A stretch of DNA of 64,000 bases from Pseudomonas xantholysinigenes (GCF_014268885.2 NZ_CP077095.1:2857501-2921500); one strand, 5' to 3'. Shown: positions 34,713-43,991, counted from the first letter of the stretch. Notes: generated by a model from the letters alone, not told the origin. Numbers and translations: made by a program.

Positions 34713-35504
34713 TCACATGGCGTGACGCAGCTTCTCCAGCATCTGTGCATGCAAGGCCGGATCGCCGCAGGCCACCACGCAACCGCCGTTCTGCGCGCTG
34801 CTGCCATCCCAGGCAGTGATCACCCCGCCCGCTCCTTCGATGATCGGCATCAGCGCCTGCACGTCGTAGGGTTGCAGGCTGGCCTCGACAATCACGTCGA
34901 CGAAGCCCGAGGCCAGCATGCAGTAGGCGTAGCAGTCGCCGCCGTAGCGCATCAGCCGGGCCTGACCGGCCACCTGCTCGAAGGCGGCCTTGCGCGCTGG
35001 CGTGTCGAACATGTCCGGGGTGGTGCACATCAACGTGGCGCTGGCCAGATCGCCGCAAGCACGGGTCTTCAGCGGCGTGCCGCTGCGCCAGGCGCCCTCG
35101 GGCGTGCCGACGAAACGCTCGCCGGTGAACGGCTGGTTCATCACGCCGATGACTGGGCGCTCACCGTCGTTGAGCGCGATCAGCGTGCCCCACAGTGGCA
35201 AACCGGTGATGAAGGCACGGGTGCCGTCGATGGGGTCGAGCACCCAATGCAACGGGCTGCTGCCCTGAACCGTCCCTTGCTCCTCGCCCAGAATGCCGTG
35301 CTGCGGGTAACGCGCCTGGATCAGTGCGCGCATGGCGTCCTCGGCGGCCTTGTCGGCCACGGTGACCGGATCATACAGGCGCCCGCCCTTGTCCTCGACC
35401 TGCAGCTCAGCGCGAAAATACGGCTTGATCGCGCTGGCGGCGGCATCGGCCAGCTGTTCGGCGAAGGCGCGGAATTCGCCAGTCTGTTCGGCAGTCAGGG
35501 ACAT
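34713..35504 (-). CDS. Inositol-monophosphatase-family phosphatase, probably histidinol-phosphatase
   Basis: A 263-residue Mg-dependent phosphatase of the IMPase superfamily. Visible motifs are GEEQG (Glu74 region), DPIDGTRAF (Asp90, Asp93) and the C-terminal QPYDVQALMPIIEGAGG, which together form the metal and phosphate site. The WVLDPIDGTRAFITG pattern and the PYD motif resemble HisN-type histidinol-phosphatases more than SuhB or CysQ. An alternative is a general inositol or sugar phosphatase. The start ATG at 35502-35504 follows GAGG; longer frames are not needed. No his genes are nearby, so the histidine role is an inference from family resemblance. Confidence 0.85.
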   Translation of the reverse strand: MSLTAEQTGEFRAFAEQLADAAASAIKPYFRAELQVEDKGGRLYDPVTVADKAAEDAMRALIQARYPQHGILGEEQGTVQGSSPLHWVLDPIDGTRAFITGLPLWGTLIALNDGERPVIGVMNQPFTGERFVGTPEGAWRSGTPLKTRACGDLASATLMCTTPDMFDTPARKAAFEQVAGQARLMRYGGDCYAYCMLASGFVDVIVEASLQPYDVQALMPIIEGAGGVITAWDGSSAQNGGCVVACGDPALHAQMLEKLRHAM

Positions 35505-35720
35505 GGTGCAGGCCTCATTGGGGAAAGGGCTCGCATCATACCCCAGTGCACGGGCAGCCGTGGCAGGCAGCGCAGGCAATGATATTGTTATGCCATTATC
35601 ACCGCTTCATTTAACCGTCACTCAATCGTTGTACTAGGATAGCAAGCAGCGCCAACGGCCCCGCCGCCAGCCAAGGAGGCTGGACACCGGCGTGCACGGC
35701 CTTCCGTACCACCGCACTTC

Positions 35721-36386
35721 ATGGATGACACGATGAATTCGCACCTGCTGTTTCCGCAGATCGGCAAAGTCATAGCCAGCACCGGCAGCCGCCATTTCCC
35801 CCGGCATCTGCACGACCTGATCCAGACCCACCTGACCATCGACGCCACCCATATCCGCCGGATCCGGGTGGCGCCTGCGTGCTCACCGCAGGTCGAAGCC
35901 ACCCTGCTCAGCGAGACGGTGTTCAGCGCCGGCGAACCGAGCGATGCCTTCGACGACCCGGCGCGCTTGCACCTGGCCCGGCGCAAGAATGGCTACCACT
36001 ACGAGATCACCGTGCTGCGCGCCGATCCACGCTATGGATTCTCCGCCACCGAGCGCAGCCGATTGGAGGCCATTTCGCCGTTGTTGTTGCCCATGCTGGA
36101 AAAACACATCAGTGCCTTGCAGCCAGCCACGCTCCCGGCAAGCGAACCGGAAAGCCTGGAACAACGTTTCGAGGAGCGCCTGCGCCAGACCGGCATCGCC
36201 CTGTCGGAGCGGGAAATGCAGGTGTGCGCTGGATTGCTGGCCGGGCATACGGCGCCGCAACAAGCCGAGCGCTTGCAGTTGAAGGTCAATACCGTGGAAA
36301 GCTACCTGCGCCGCGCGGCGATCAAGCTGGGCATCAGCGGGCGGCATTCGCTGATGCGCTGGATGTACGGCGAGCTCAGCCTTTGA
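35721..36386 (+). CDS. LuxR-type (FixJ/NarL-like HTH) transcriptional regulator
   Basis: A 221-residue regulator. The C-terminal HTH (ALSEREMQVCAGLLAGHTAPQQAERLQLKVNTVESYLRRA, roughly residues 158-200) is a LuxR-type domain with the usual SxRE and TVExxLRRA positions. The N-terminal ~150 residues match no receiver or acyl-homoserine-lactone domain that I recognise, so it is a stand-alone regulator. The start could be this ATG or the Met four codons on; neither has a strong Shine-Dalgarno. It converges on the next gene, overlapping it by 11 bp. It lies 7 kb from xtlB across unrelated genes, so I do not assign it to lipopeptide control. Confidence 0.85.
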   Translation: MDDTMNSHLLFPQIGKVIASTGSRHFPRHLHDLIQTHLTIDATHIRRIRVAPACSPQVEATLLSETVFSAGEPSDAFDDPARLHLARRKNGYHYEITVLRADPRYGFSATERSRLEAISPLLLPMLEKHISALQPATLPASEPESLEQRFEERLRQTGIALSEREMQVCAGLLAGHTAPQQAERLQLKVNTVESYLRRAAIKLGISGRHSLMRWMYGELSL

Positions 36387-36855
36387 TGGCTTTCTCGATC
36401 GCGGCGATATCGATCTTGCCCATGGTCATCATCGCCTCCCAGGCGCGCTTGGCCGCCGCACGATCGCTGCCCGCCACGGCCTGGGTGAGCAGGCGCGGGC
36501 TGATCTGCCACGACAGCCCCCACTTGTCCTTGCACCAACCGCACACGCTGGCCTGGCCACCGTTATCGACGATGGCGTTCCAGTAGCGGTCGGTCTCCTC
36601 CTGGGAGTCGGTCGCCACCTGGAACGAGAAGGCTTCACTGTGGCGGAAGGTATCGCCGCCGTTGAGGCCAATGCAAGGTATGCCCATCACGGTGAATTCC
36701 ACCGTGATCACATCACCTTGCTTGCCGGAGGGGAAGTCTCCCGGCGCCAGGTGCACCGCGGTTACCTGGCTGTCGGGGAAGATGCTGGCGTAGAAGTTCG
36801 CCGCGGCTTCGGCGTCGTTGTCGTACCAGAGGCAGATCAGGTTCTTGGGATGCAT
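36376..36855 (-). CDS. PhnB/3-demethylubiquinone-9 3-methyltransferase-like VOC protein
   Basis: A 159-residue VOC-fold protein of the PhnB-like class: LICLWYDNDAEAAANFYASI at the N-terminus, IPCIGLNGGDTFRHSEAFSF in the centre, then CGWCKDKWGLSWQISPR. The family name is historical, and real methyltransferase activity is not implied. The start ATG has GGAG ~8 nt upstream. Its C-terminus overlaps the converging LuxR-type gene. Function is unknown. Confidence 0.88.
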   Translation of the reverse strand: MHPKNLICLWYDNDAEAAANFYASIFPDSQVTAVHLAPGDFPSGKQGDVITVEFTVMGIPCIGLNGGDTFRHSEAFSFQVATDSQEETDRYWNAIVDNGGQASVCGWCKDKWGLSWQISPRLLTQAVAGSDRAAAKRAWEAMMTMGKIDIAAIEKAIKG

Positions 36856-36957
36856 GGGCAGGTCTCCTGGGGCCTCGAAGGGGTGCTTCGAGTCTAGGCT
36901 TTGTACGAAAAGTCTAGTCCCCCTGCCCGCTCGGCCTGCGTTCTGGCGATCGGCGGC

Positions 36958-37269
36958 TCACCCCAGGCAGGCAAACGCCTCGGCCAAGTCATGATCGCTG
37001 GACAGACTCTGCGGATGCGCCTGGCGATACGCACGCAACGCCTGCTCCAGCCGCGCGCCGCGCAAACGGCCGTCCGAGGCGATGAACAACAAGGCATCGT
37101 CGCGGGCCGCCCGGTAGGTGCGGCCCGAGTGGCTGGTCGAGCCACTGGCGGCCGCCGTGCCCAGGCTGGAGCCCACGGTGAAATGGTCAGTCGAGTTGCC
37201 CTTGCCGTCCATCGCCCAAGCCTGGCCGGCAAAGGCCAGGCCGGCCAGCAACAGCCTCGCCCGGCTCAT
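36958..37269 (-). CDS. Small exported DUF2388-type protein
   Basis: A 103-residue protein with a signal peptide (MSRARLLLAGLAFAGQAWA, cleavage after AWA) and a short mature domain. The mature part contains AARDDALLFIASDGRLRGARLEQALRAYR, the pattern I associate with the Pseudomonas DUF2388 family of small periplasmic proteins of unknown role. Its ATG overlaps the stop of the upstream VOC gene (ATGA), so the two are translationally coupled. Confidence 0.8.
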   Translation of the reverse strand: MSRARLLLAGLAFAGQAWAMDGKGNSTDHFTVGSSLGTAAASGSTSHSGRTYRAARDDALLFIASDGRLRGARLEQALRAYRQAHPQSLSSDHDLAEAFACLG

Positions 37270-37640
37270 GAAGCGGCCGATACCGCGTCAGCGGCATCGC
37301 TGCGCCGCTGGCTGAAGGCCAGGTAGTAACCGTTGCAATCGAGCACGCCGAACTCTCGCGCGCCGTAATCCATGTCCTGCAACGGCCAGGCGATTTCAGC
37401 CTGCGCCCGTACCTGCTGGAAATACGCCTCGATACCCTCGATCGCCAGGTAGAACGTCCCGGTGCAGCCGATCGGTTGCGGCGGCCACAGGTCCTGTTCG
37501 GTGAACAGCAGGTGGCTGTCCTGCAGGCACACGGTCAAGGTCGAGCCTGCGCTGTCGGACACGGTGAAACCCAGTACGTCCCGATAGTACTGGCGGGTTT
37601 GCTCCAGATTGGCGCAGCGCAACAATGGCGTGACGAGCAT
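37266..37640 (-). CDS. VOC-family (glyoxalase-like) protein
   Basis: A 124-residue single VOC domain beginning LVTPLLRCANLEQTRQYYRD and ending EFGVLDCNGYYLAFSQR. In the usual metal-ligand positions I see few His residues, so it may be a binding rather than catalytic member. A strong AAGGAG precedes the ATG. It is the first gene of a two-gene unit with the DUF2388-type gene. Confidence 0.87.
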   Translation of the reverse strand: MLVTPLLRCANLEQTRQYYRDVLGFTVSDSAGSTLTVCLQDSHLLFTEQDLWPPQPIGCTGTFYLAIEGIEAYFQQVRAQAEIAWPLQDMDYGAREFGVLDCNGYYLAFSQRRSDAADAVSAAS

Positions 37641-37823
37641 GCTGGTCTCCTTGAAAACCTGGGCGATCCCGGATCATGGCGATTATCCAACCGTCCGGCA
37701 AGCACGCTGTATGACGGGTTTGCCAGGCCTCTAAATCCGCCGCGCGGGTTTGACGCAGGACGCGACAAGGTTCAAGGTCTGCGCACCGGGTAGCTGAACG
37801 CCGCCCACCGCACGGAGCCCGAC

Positions 37824-38648
37824 ATGCATTTCGACCTGATCCAGGCCTTGAGCCTGGCCGGCAAGCACGACACGCCCAACGACGACCGGATCGGCTGTGC
37901 CGACAGCCATGCCTGGGTGATCGACGGCGCCACCGACCTCGGCGAGCCAGGCCTGCTCGGGGCACGGGGTGGCGCGGCGTGGCTGGCGGCGAACGCACAG
38001 CGCGCCTTCGCTGGAGCCACAGGCGTGCTGCGGCCAATCTGCGACAGCGTGTTCGAAGAGATCGCTCAAGCCTATCAACGCGATCGCCAGCGTGATCCCG
38101 TGGCCATCTGGGAACTGCCACGCGCGGCCTTCGCCGCCGTGGCCCTGGAGGGCGATGAACTGGTCTGCGCGCACCTGGCCGATTGCGTGGTGCTGCACCG
38201 CAGCGGCAATGCCGTGCGCTTCCTCACCCCAGAGCCGGACCGCGAGGCCGAACAGGCCGAGGCTGCCGCCTTGGGCCCTGGCACCGGTGCCCATGGTGTG
38301 CGCACCCCGGCCGTGCTGGCCGACCGCCGCGCGTCCCGCGAACGGCCGCGGGCGGTGCTGGGGGTCGATGCGGCGCTGTCCCGGGAGGGTACGCTCTACT
38401 CCCGTGTTTCGGCGACGCCCGGGGACGATGTGCTGTTGATGAGCGACGGCTTCGCCGCGCTGTTCGACACTTACCGCGCCTATGACCCAGATACCTTCAT
38501 TGCGCGCCTGCACAGCCACGGCCTGGCCGACCTGGCCCAGACGCTGCGCGCGATCGAACAGCAGGATGCCGCCTGCCTGGACTACCCACGCTTCAAGATG
38601 AGCGACGATGCCTCGGCGATCTGGTTACGTATCGTCGGCCCCCGGTAG
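37824..38648 (+). CDS. PP2C-like protein phosphatase
   Basis: A 274-residue PP2C (PPM) family protein. Visible motifs are NDDR (residues 19-22), VIDGATDLG (32-40, with the metal-binding Asp), LLMSDGFAAL (~200) and DDASAIWL near the C-terminus (~260, the last metal Asp). Mn/Mg-dependent Ser/Thr phosphatase activity is expected. No membrane segments or sensor domain are visible, so it is a stand-alone cytoplasmic phosphatase. The partner kinase is not in the window. It is divergent from the VOC/DUF2388 unit. Confidence 0.85.
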   Translation: MHFDLIQALSLAGKHDTPNDDRIGCADSHAWVIDGATDLGEPGLLGARGGAAWLAANAQRAFAGATGVLRPICDSVFEEIAQAYQRDRQRDPVAIWELPRAAFAAVALEGDELVCAHLADCVVLHRSGNAVRFLTPEPDREAEQAEAAALGPGTGAHGVRTPAVLADRRASRERPRAVLGVDAALSREGTLYSRVSATPGDDVLLMSDGFAALFDTYRAYDPDTFIARLHSHGLADLAQTLRAIEQQDAACLDYPRFKMSDDASAIWLRIVGPR

Positions 38649-38748
38649 GCACGCAACCTTGGCCTGAAAAAACTGAAACTCTCGCGGCCCCCCGCCGGTC
38701 ACAGCCTTTGAGCCTGCAACAAGGATTGCAATCCAAAGGAGACTGGAC

Positions 38749-39795
38749 ATGCCCCACACTCATCGCAAAGCCCTCCTCCCCCTGGCCCTGGCCAGCGCCC
38801 TGCTGATCGGCAGCCCGCTGGCCAGCGCCGACGATATCCTGCTGGTCGGCAACAAGGCCGATGCCAGCGTCTCGGCATTGGACACCCGCAACGGCAAGGA
38901 ACTCATCCGCCTGCCGGTCGGCACCGGCCCCCACGAAGTGGTGGTCAGCGGCAACGGCCTGCTGGCGGTGGTCGGCAACTATGGCGTGCAAGGCACGGCC
39001 AACAACAGCCTGAGCGTGATCGACTGGCCCGGCCGCAAGGTGCTGCGCACCATCGACCTGGGCCAGGACTCGCGCCCCCACGGCATTCGCTTCCTGCCCG
39101 ACAGCCAACGGGTGGTGGTCACCACCGAGGACAGCGAGCGCCTGCTGATCGTCGACCTGGCCCAGGGGCGGGTGCTCGACCGTATCGAGGTCGGCGGCGG
39201 CAAGCCGCACATGGTCGCGCTGTCGCCCGGCGCCGACCGCGCCTACGTCACCCATGTCGACGGCGGCAGCCTGTCGGTGGTCGACCTGCTGCACAAGAAG
39301 AAGATCGCTGACATACCCACTGGACAAGGCAGCGAAGGCGTGGCGGTGACCCCGACCGGGACCCAAGTGTGGGTCAGCAACCGCGCTGGTGACGAAGTGG
39401 TGATCGTCGATGCCCAGCGCCTGGAGGTCACCGACCGGATCCGTACCGGGGTGTTTCCGATCCGCATCGCCATGACCCCGGATGGCAAGTACGCCTTGGT
39501 CACTTGTGCCAAATCGGCGGAGCTGGCGGTGATCGATGTGGCTGCCAAGAAAGAGATCAAGCGCATCGGCCTGGCCCGTGAAGGCGCCGAATACCGTCGC
39601 ACGCAACTGGGCGAGGAAGCGCTGCCGATCGGTGCGGTGGTGTCGCCCGACGGCAAACGGGTCTACGTGGCGATCAGCGGCGGCGACGAGGTCGCGGTGA
39701 TCGATACCGCCAACTGGACCGAGAAGGCCCGCTGGCAGGCAGGCCCCGAACCCGATGCCCTGGCGATCGTGATCCAGCCCAAGGCAGAAAGCTGA
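38749..39795 (+). CDS. Secreted YncE-like YVTN beta-propeller protein
   Basis: A 348-residue periplasmic protein. The signal peptide ends LLIGSPLASA, with cleavage before DDILLV. About seven blade-like repeats follow, each with a pattern such as LSVIDWPGRKVLRTIDL, LLIVDLAQGRVLDRIEV, LSVVDLLHKKKIADI or VVIVDAQRLEVTDRI, plus SPDGKRVYVA motifs typical of YVTN/NHL propellers. It probably binds a small molecule, metal or protein; enzymatic activity is unknown. The start ATG has AAGGAG 8 nt upstream. It converges on the OprD gene with a shared hairpin between them. Confidence 0.88.
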   Translation: MPHTHRKALLPLALASALLIGSPLASADDILLVGNKADASVSALDTRNGKELIRLPVGTGPHEVVVSGNGLLAVVGNYGVQGTANNSLSVIDWPGRKVLRTIDLGQDSRPHGIRFLPDSQRVVVTTEDSERLLIVDLAQGRVLDRIEVGGGKPHMVALSPGADRAYVTHVDGGSLSVVDLLHKKKIADIPTGQGSEGVAVTPTGTQVWVSNRAGDEVVIVDAQRLEVTDRIRTGVFPIRIAMTPDGKYALVTCAKSAELAVIDVAAKKEIKRIGLAREGAEYRRTQLGEEALPIGAVVSPDGKRVYVAISGGDEVAVIDTANWTEKARWQAGPEPDALAIVIQPKAES

Positions 39796-39803
39796 CCAAC
39801 AGG

Positions 39804-39831
39804 CAAAAAAAGGCGCCTCGTGCGAGGCGCC
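39804..39831 (-). terminator. Rho-independent terminator for the OprD-type gene
   Basis: The stem GGCGCCTCG (39812-39820) pairs with CGAGGCGCC (39823-39831). On the plus strand it is preceded by seven A residues, so on the minus strand the hairpin is followed by a T7 run: a classic intrinsic terminator for the porin gene. It may also slow plus-strand transcripts. Confidence 0.88.
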
Positions 39832-39888
39832 AAATATTCACCTGCTACCAAAGGAGCTCACGGGCTTCCCAGGTGAATCCGATAGCTG

Positions 39889-41232
39889 TCAGAGAATCGA
39901 CAGCGGGTACTCGATGATCACCCGCACCTCGTCGAGGTCCGACTCGAACGCGGTGGCGCGGGTGGTGGCCTGGCGCAGGCGAAGCGCAAGATCCTTGGCT
40001 GCGCCGGTCTGCACCACGTACTTGACCTCTATATCCCGCTCCCAGCGCTTCTGCTCGGTGAGTGGGTCGCCGTTGGCGTCGCGACGCATGTAGTAGGCAT
40101 TGGCGTTGCTGTAGTCAGCATCACTGCCGCGGCCATAGCGAGTCATCAACGACAAGCCCGGCACGCCATAGGCGGCCAGGTTCAGGTCGTAGCGCAGCAT
40201 CCACGAACGCTCCTTAGGCGAGTTGAAGTCGCTGTACTGGATGGAGTTGTCGAGAAAGATCGCGTCGGACTGGCGCAGGTAGTCGAAGTCATCGTCGCCG
40301 TTGTTGCGCTGATGGCTCAAGGCCAGGGTGTGCGCGCCATAGCGCAGGCCAACCTTGGCGCTCCAGATGTCGTTGTCGAACTGCCCCAGGCGCTGGCGCC
40401 CTTCGTCCCTGGCGTTGTAGAAGTTGAAACCGCCAAGCAGCGCCAGCTCATCGCTCAGCGGCCAGGTGACGCTGGTACCGACGTAGTACTGGTTCCACAC
40501 ATCCTTGAGGCGGCTGCCGAACAGGCTGACGCTGACATAGTCGTTGACTGTGTAGTCACCGCCGCCATAGGCAATCCAGGGCGCGTCCACCGGGCCGCCG
40601 TAGAAGGTTGCGAAGTTCTCGCGCAGGTCGCTGGACACCGGCTGGCTCATCGCATGCAGGCGCCCGGCCTGCAACGTCAGCCCTCGCACGCTGGTGTTTT
40701 CCAGGGTCAGGCCACGAAAGCTCTCTGGCAACAGCCGCGAATCGCCAGCAGCCACCACCGGGTTGACCGGGAATACGTCGCCCACCCGCAACACAGTGTC
40801 GAACAGGCGCACCTTGGCCGCGCCGCCGAGCTTGGTGTATTCGTCGCGGGCCTGGCCATCGCGGTCCACCGGCAACACATCGAACGAGCTGCGTCCACCA
40901 TTGCGTCCGCCACCGGTGTCGAGCTTCAGGCCGAGCATGGCGAAGGCATCCACGCCGACGCCCACGGTGCCCTGGGTGAAGCCCGACTCGAAGCGAGTGA
41001 TCAGGGCATGGGCCCAGGCTTCGGAATAACCGTTGTCGCTGGCCTTGCCACTGTTGTAGGTGGGTGCCGGGCCATCACGGTGATCGCGATTGAAGTAGAA
41101 GTTGCGGTTGAGCACGCTCAGGCGGCTGCCTTCGATAAAGCCCTCGGCGCCGGCCTCAGCGGCCCAGGCGCCAGGCCCGAAGCCGGCCAGGGCTACCAGG
41201 GTAGCCAGGGAAAGGTTGGGTTTACAGGTCAT
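39889..41232 (-). CDS. OprD-family outer-membrane porin
   Basis: A 447-residue outer-membrane beta-barrel. A signal peptide (to GAWA, cleavage after residue ~24) precedes the N-terminal FIEGSRLSVLNRNFYFNRDHR, the conserved OprD start. Further hallmarks are LPVDRDGQARDEYTKLGGAAKVRL, GDVFPVNPVVAAGDSRLLPESFRG and the ending DEVRVIIEYPLSIL. OprD-like porins take up basic amino acids, aromatic acids or other small carboxylates; the specific substrate is not readable here. The start ATG has GAGG 8 nt upstream. An intrinsic terminator follows the stop. Confidence 0.95.
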   Translation of the reverse strand: MTCKPNLSLATLVALAGFGPGAWAAEAGAEGFIEGSRLSVLNRNFYFNRDHRDGPAPTYNSGKASDNGYSEAWAHALITRFESGFTQGTVGVGVDAFAMLGLKLDTGGGRNGGRSSFDVLPVDRDGQARDEYTKLGGAAKVRLFDTVLRVGDVFPVNPVVAAGDSRLLPESFRGLTLENTSVRGLTLQAGRLHAMSQPVSSDLRENFATFYGGPVDAPWIAYGGGDYTVNDYVSVSLFGSRLKDVWNQYYVGTSVTWPLSDELALLGGFNFYNARDEGRQRLGQFDNDIWSAKVGLRYGAHTLALSHQRNNGDDDFDYLRQSDAIFLDNSIQYSDFNSPKERSWMLRYDLNLAAYGVPGLSLMTRYGRGSDADYSNANAYYMRRDANGDPLTEQKRWERDIEVKYVVQTGAAKDLALRLRQATTRATAFESDLDEVRVIIEYPLSIL

Positions 41233-41484
41233 CCGTTGCGCCTCGCAGTGTGGCTGTTCTTGTTGTCGGGCCTTGGCGCTGTCTTGGCAGATGCCTCGGC
41301 CGAGGCTGATGCTCGCCGCTGGCGGATAACGGGAAGATGATCGCGCAATTACAATCGCGTCATGCGGGCAGCGCCGGCACCGGCTTGCCGGCGACCTTTC
41401 AGATCTGTAACGCCGGCGTCATGCCCCTGTTGGCTGGGCATCGCTAGCGTGGACAGCGAAATCCAACGTTTGGAGACTCGCACC

Positions 41485-41808
41485 ATGCTACGACCGACCC
41501 TGATCGCCGCGCTGCTGGCCCTGTCGCTCTCGGCCCAGGCCACCGGCTTTTCCCAGCAACGCAACGAACAACTGATCGAGGATCACCAGCAAGCGGTGGC
41601 GGCCTACGCCGAACGCCGCGCCAAGCCGATGCCGGAGATCGTCGACTACCGCTACGGCATGAAACTCGACGTCGCCCGTTTCGTGCGCCAGTCGGGCGAC
41701 CCGCGCACCTGCGAAGTGGTACCGCGGCTAATGACCTTCGAGGACAGCCAGGGCACCCTGCGTACCGTGCGCTACGCGGTCATGTCGCAATGCATCAACA
41801 ACAAGTAG
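41485..41808 (+). CDS. Small exported DUF2790-type protein
   Basis: A 107-residue protein. I start it at the ATG at 41485, which has GGAG 8 nt upstream and gives a clean signal peptide (MLRPTLIAALLALSLSAQA); the open frame reaches 41 codons further upstream without a site. The mature part carries YRYGMKLDVARFV...CEVVPRLMTFEDSQGTLRTVRYAVMSQC, which I recognise as the Pseudomonas DUF2790 pattern, with two Cys that could form a disulfide. Function unknown. It converges on the diguanylate cyclase gene with one base between stop codons. Confidence 0.85.
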   Translation: MLRPTLIAALLALSLSAQATGFSQQRNEQLIEDHQQAVAAYAERRAKPMPEIVDYRYGMKLDVARFVRQSGDPRTCEVVPRLMTFEDSQGTLRTVRYAVMSQCINNK

Positions 41809-41809
41809 C

Positions 41810-42964
41810 TCAGCCGCGCAGGCCATCCACCAGTTGCAGGCTGTTGCGCCCGCCGCGCTTGGAGGCGTACAGCAGCGCATCGCCTTGTTCGATCAACGCC
41901 GCGAGGCTCGCTGGCGGGTGATCGAACAGGTTGGCGCCGATGCTCAGGGTGACCGCCTCGGGGGTGCTGAACGACAGCGCGGCGGTACTCTGGAACTGCT
42001 GGCGCAAGGTGGCGGCCAGTTGCTCGATGACCTCGCGCGAGGTGCCACCCAGCAAGATCACGAACTCATCGCCACCGAGCCGCGCGGCGATTGCCCGCTC
42101 CGGCAACAAGGCCCGGATCATCTCGCTCAGGCCGATCAGCAAGCGGTCGCCGGCGGCGTGTCCGTGCAGGTCGTTGACCAGCTTGAAATGGTCGATGTCG
42201 ATCAGCAGCAAGGCCCCCGGGTTCGTCGGTGAGACGGCCTTGAACAGGTTGCTCGCTCGCACTTCCAGGGCGCGGCGGTTGTACAGGGCGGTCAATGGAT
42301 CGCGCGCGGCCAGGCGCTCGATACGCTCCTCGCGGCGATAGCGCACGGTACCGGTCATCGACAGGGCGATCAGCATGATCGCCATCGCCCCCTCCACCAG
42401 CGACACCTGGATGATCTGCCCACGGAACGCGGCCAGGTCGATCAAGGTACCCGGCAGCAGCGCCGGCAGGGTCTTGGCCAGGTAGAACAGCCCGTGCAGG
42501 CGCAGGATGTAGCGCAACTGCACCGCGCCCACGCTCAGCGACTTGCCCTGCAGGCGCAGCAACCAGCTGGCATACAGGGTGAACACGGCGACCAGCAGCG
42601 AGTTGGCGACCAGGAAGGTCTTCGACCAGAGCGGCCATTGCGGCAACAGCAACAAGCTCGCCCAGAGCAGCGGCGCCAGCAGGCACAGGCGCGACAGACG
42701 GGTTTCGGTAAAGCGCGCCACCCCCAGCAGAAAGCACCAGTGGGCGGCGACCAGCATGCCATTGGCGAACCAGATGCCGATGAACAGGTAACCGCTGCCG
42801 CGCAACAGCGCCAGGGTGGAGCCGACACTGATGGTGGCGAACCCGGCGCTCCAGCACAGCAGCGAGGATTCGCGCACGCTGCGCCATTCTACGACCAGGT
42901 AGAGCGCGGCGGCGGCGGCTAGCGCGATGGTCAGGGTCAGCATGGTGGAAGCGTCGAACGCCAT
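41810..42964 (-). CDS. Membrane-bound diguanylate cyclase (GGDEF)
   Basis: A 384-residue protein with an N-terminal membrane region of about six to seven hydrophobic segments (residues ~5-200, e.g. MLTLTIALAAAAALYLVVEW) followed by a GGDEF domain. The signature GGDEF is at residues 297-301, preceded by ARDPLTALYNRRAL and LLLIDIDHFKLVNDLHGHAAGD, so c-di-GMP synthesis is expected. The inhibitory RxxD site that normally sits five residues before GGDEF is absent (PERA there). No EAL domain is present. I chose the ATG at 42964 because the membrane region begins there; the frame extends upstream with no better site. Confidence 0.9.
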   Translation of the reverse strand: MAFDASTMLTLTIALAAAAALYLVVEWRSVRESSLLCWSAGFATISVGSTLALLRGSGYLFIGIWFANGMLVAAHWCFLLGVARFTETRLSRLCLLAPLLWASLLLLPQWPLWSKTFLVANSLLVAVFTLYASWLLRLQGKSLSVGAVQLRYILRLHGLFYLAKTLPALLPGTLIDLAAFRGQIIQVSLVEGAMAIMLIALSMTGTVRYRREERIERLAARDPLTALYNRRALEVRASNLFKAVSPTNPGALLLIDIDHFKLVNDLHGHAAGDRLLIGLSEMIRALLPERAIAARLGGDEFVILLGGTSREVIEQLAATLRQQFQSTAALSFSTPEAVTLSIGANLFDHPPASLAALIEQGDALLYASKRGGRNSLQLVDGLRG

Positions 42965-43088
42965 GGAGGGTAAAACCTGTGCAGTACGGTTCAAAGCAGT
43001 GGATTGTATGCGTTCGCCGGGCGTTGCACAGGGCCAATAATATCCAAATGATGTCATTGCCCCTAAAAAACACTCAAACGACAACCGC

Positions 43089-43973
43089 TCACTGCTCCGA
43101 CAGGAAACTCACCAACTGCCGGCCATGGCTGCTCAACGTCTCCCAACTGCGAAAGCAGATGCGCAACTCCAGTGTCGCCCAACGCTCCTCCAACGTGATT
43201 CGGCGCACGGGCAACTCCTGCTCGGCGCGCAGCGCTGCGGTCTCAGGCAGCATGGCGATGCCGGCATGCTGGGCCACCAATTGGGCGATGGCCTCGAAAC
43301 TCGGTGCACGCACGCGCACCTTCAGTGGCATGCCCAAGCTCATCGCCAACTCCTCGACAAAGCGCTGCATGGCCCGCTCGGCCGGCAGGCAGACAAAGGC
43401 AAAGCCCAGCGCGTCGGCTAACCGTAGCTGGTCACGGCTGGCCAGCATATGATCGGCCGGCACCAGCAATACCAAGCGTTCGGTGCGAAACGGCAGCGAC
43501 ACCACGCCGTCGTTGACCAGGTTGCCGTCGTACACGCCAATCTCGCAGTCCCCGGCCAGCACGGCCCGCAGCACATCGACACTCTTGTGCTCGACCAATT
43601 GCAGGTCGACTTGCGGGTAATCGACCAGAAATGGCCCGAGCACCGCCGGCAGCAAGGTGCTGTTGGTCACGGTGGACACCGCCAGGTGCAGGTCGATGCG
43701 CCGCTGCCCGGCCAGTTCCTTGAGGGTGTCGTGCAGTTTCTGCGCCTCGCCCAGCACCGCGCGCGCCGACTCCAGCAGCAACCGCCCGGCAGGCGTCAAC
43801 TGCATGCCATCGGCCTTGCGGGTGAACAGCGTCAGGCCACTGCGCGCCTCGAACTGGCGCAGCCGGGTGCTGGCGGCCGAGACTGCTACCGGAAAGCTCG
43901 CCGCCGCCTTGCTCAGGCTGCCGGTGGCAGCGATGGCCACGAGCAGGCGCAAGTCCGCCAGATCGAAGTGCAT
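43089..43973 (-). CDS. LysR-type regulator, divergent from an EamA transporter
   Basis: A 294-residue LysR-family activator or repressor. The N-terminal winged HTH (DLRLLVAIAATGSLSKAAASFPVAVSAASTRLRQFE) is clear, and the C-terminal two-lobed effector domain begins near IDLHLAVSTVTNSTLLP. The start is placed at the ATG at 43973, preceded by GGAG, nine codons inside the longest frame. It is transcribed away from the transporter gene across a 103-bp spacer with two dyads, so it likely controls that gene and itself. The effector is unknown. Confidence 0.92.
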   Translation of the reverse strand: MHFDLADLRLLVAIAATGSLSKAAASFPVAVSAASTRLRQFEARSGLTLFTRKADGMQLTPAGRLLLESARAVLGEAQKLHDTLKELAGQRRIDLHLAVSTVTNSTLLPAVLGPFLVDYPQVDLQLVEHKSVDVLRAVLAGDCEIGVYDGNLVNDGVVSLPFRTERLVLLVPADHMLASRDQLRLADALGFAFVCLPAERAMQRFVEELAMSLGMPLKVRVRAPSFEAIAQLVAQHAGIAMLPETAALRAEQELPVRRITLEERWATLELRICFRSWETLSSHGRQLVSFLSEQ

Positions 43974-43991
43974 GATGCCTTCTCCAAAACA

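Noticed and set aside
35721..36386. LuxR-type gene as the lipopeptide cluster regulator
   Set aside because: Lipopeptide regulators usually flank the NRPS genes directly. This one is 7 kb away behind unrelated genes on both strands.
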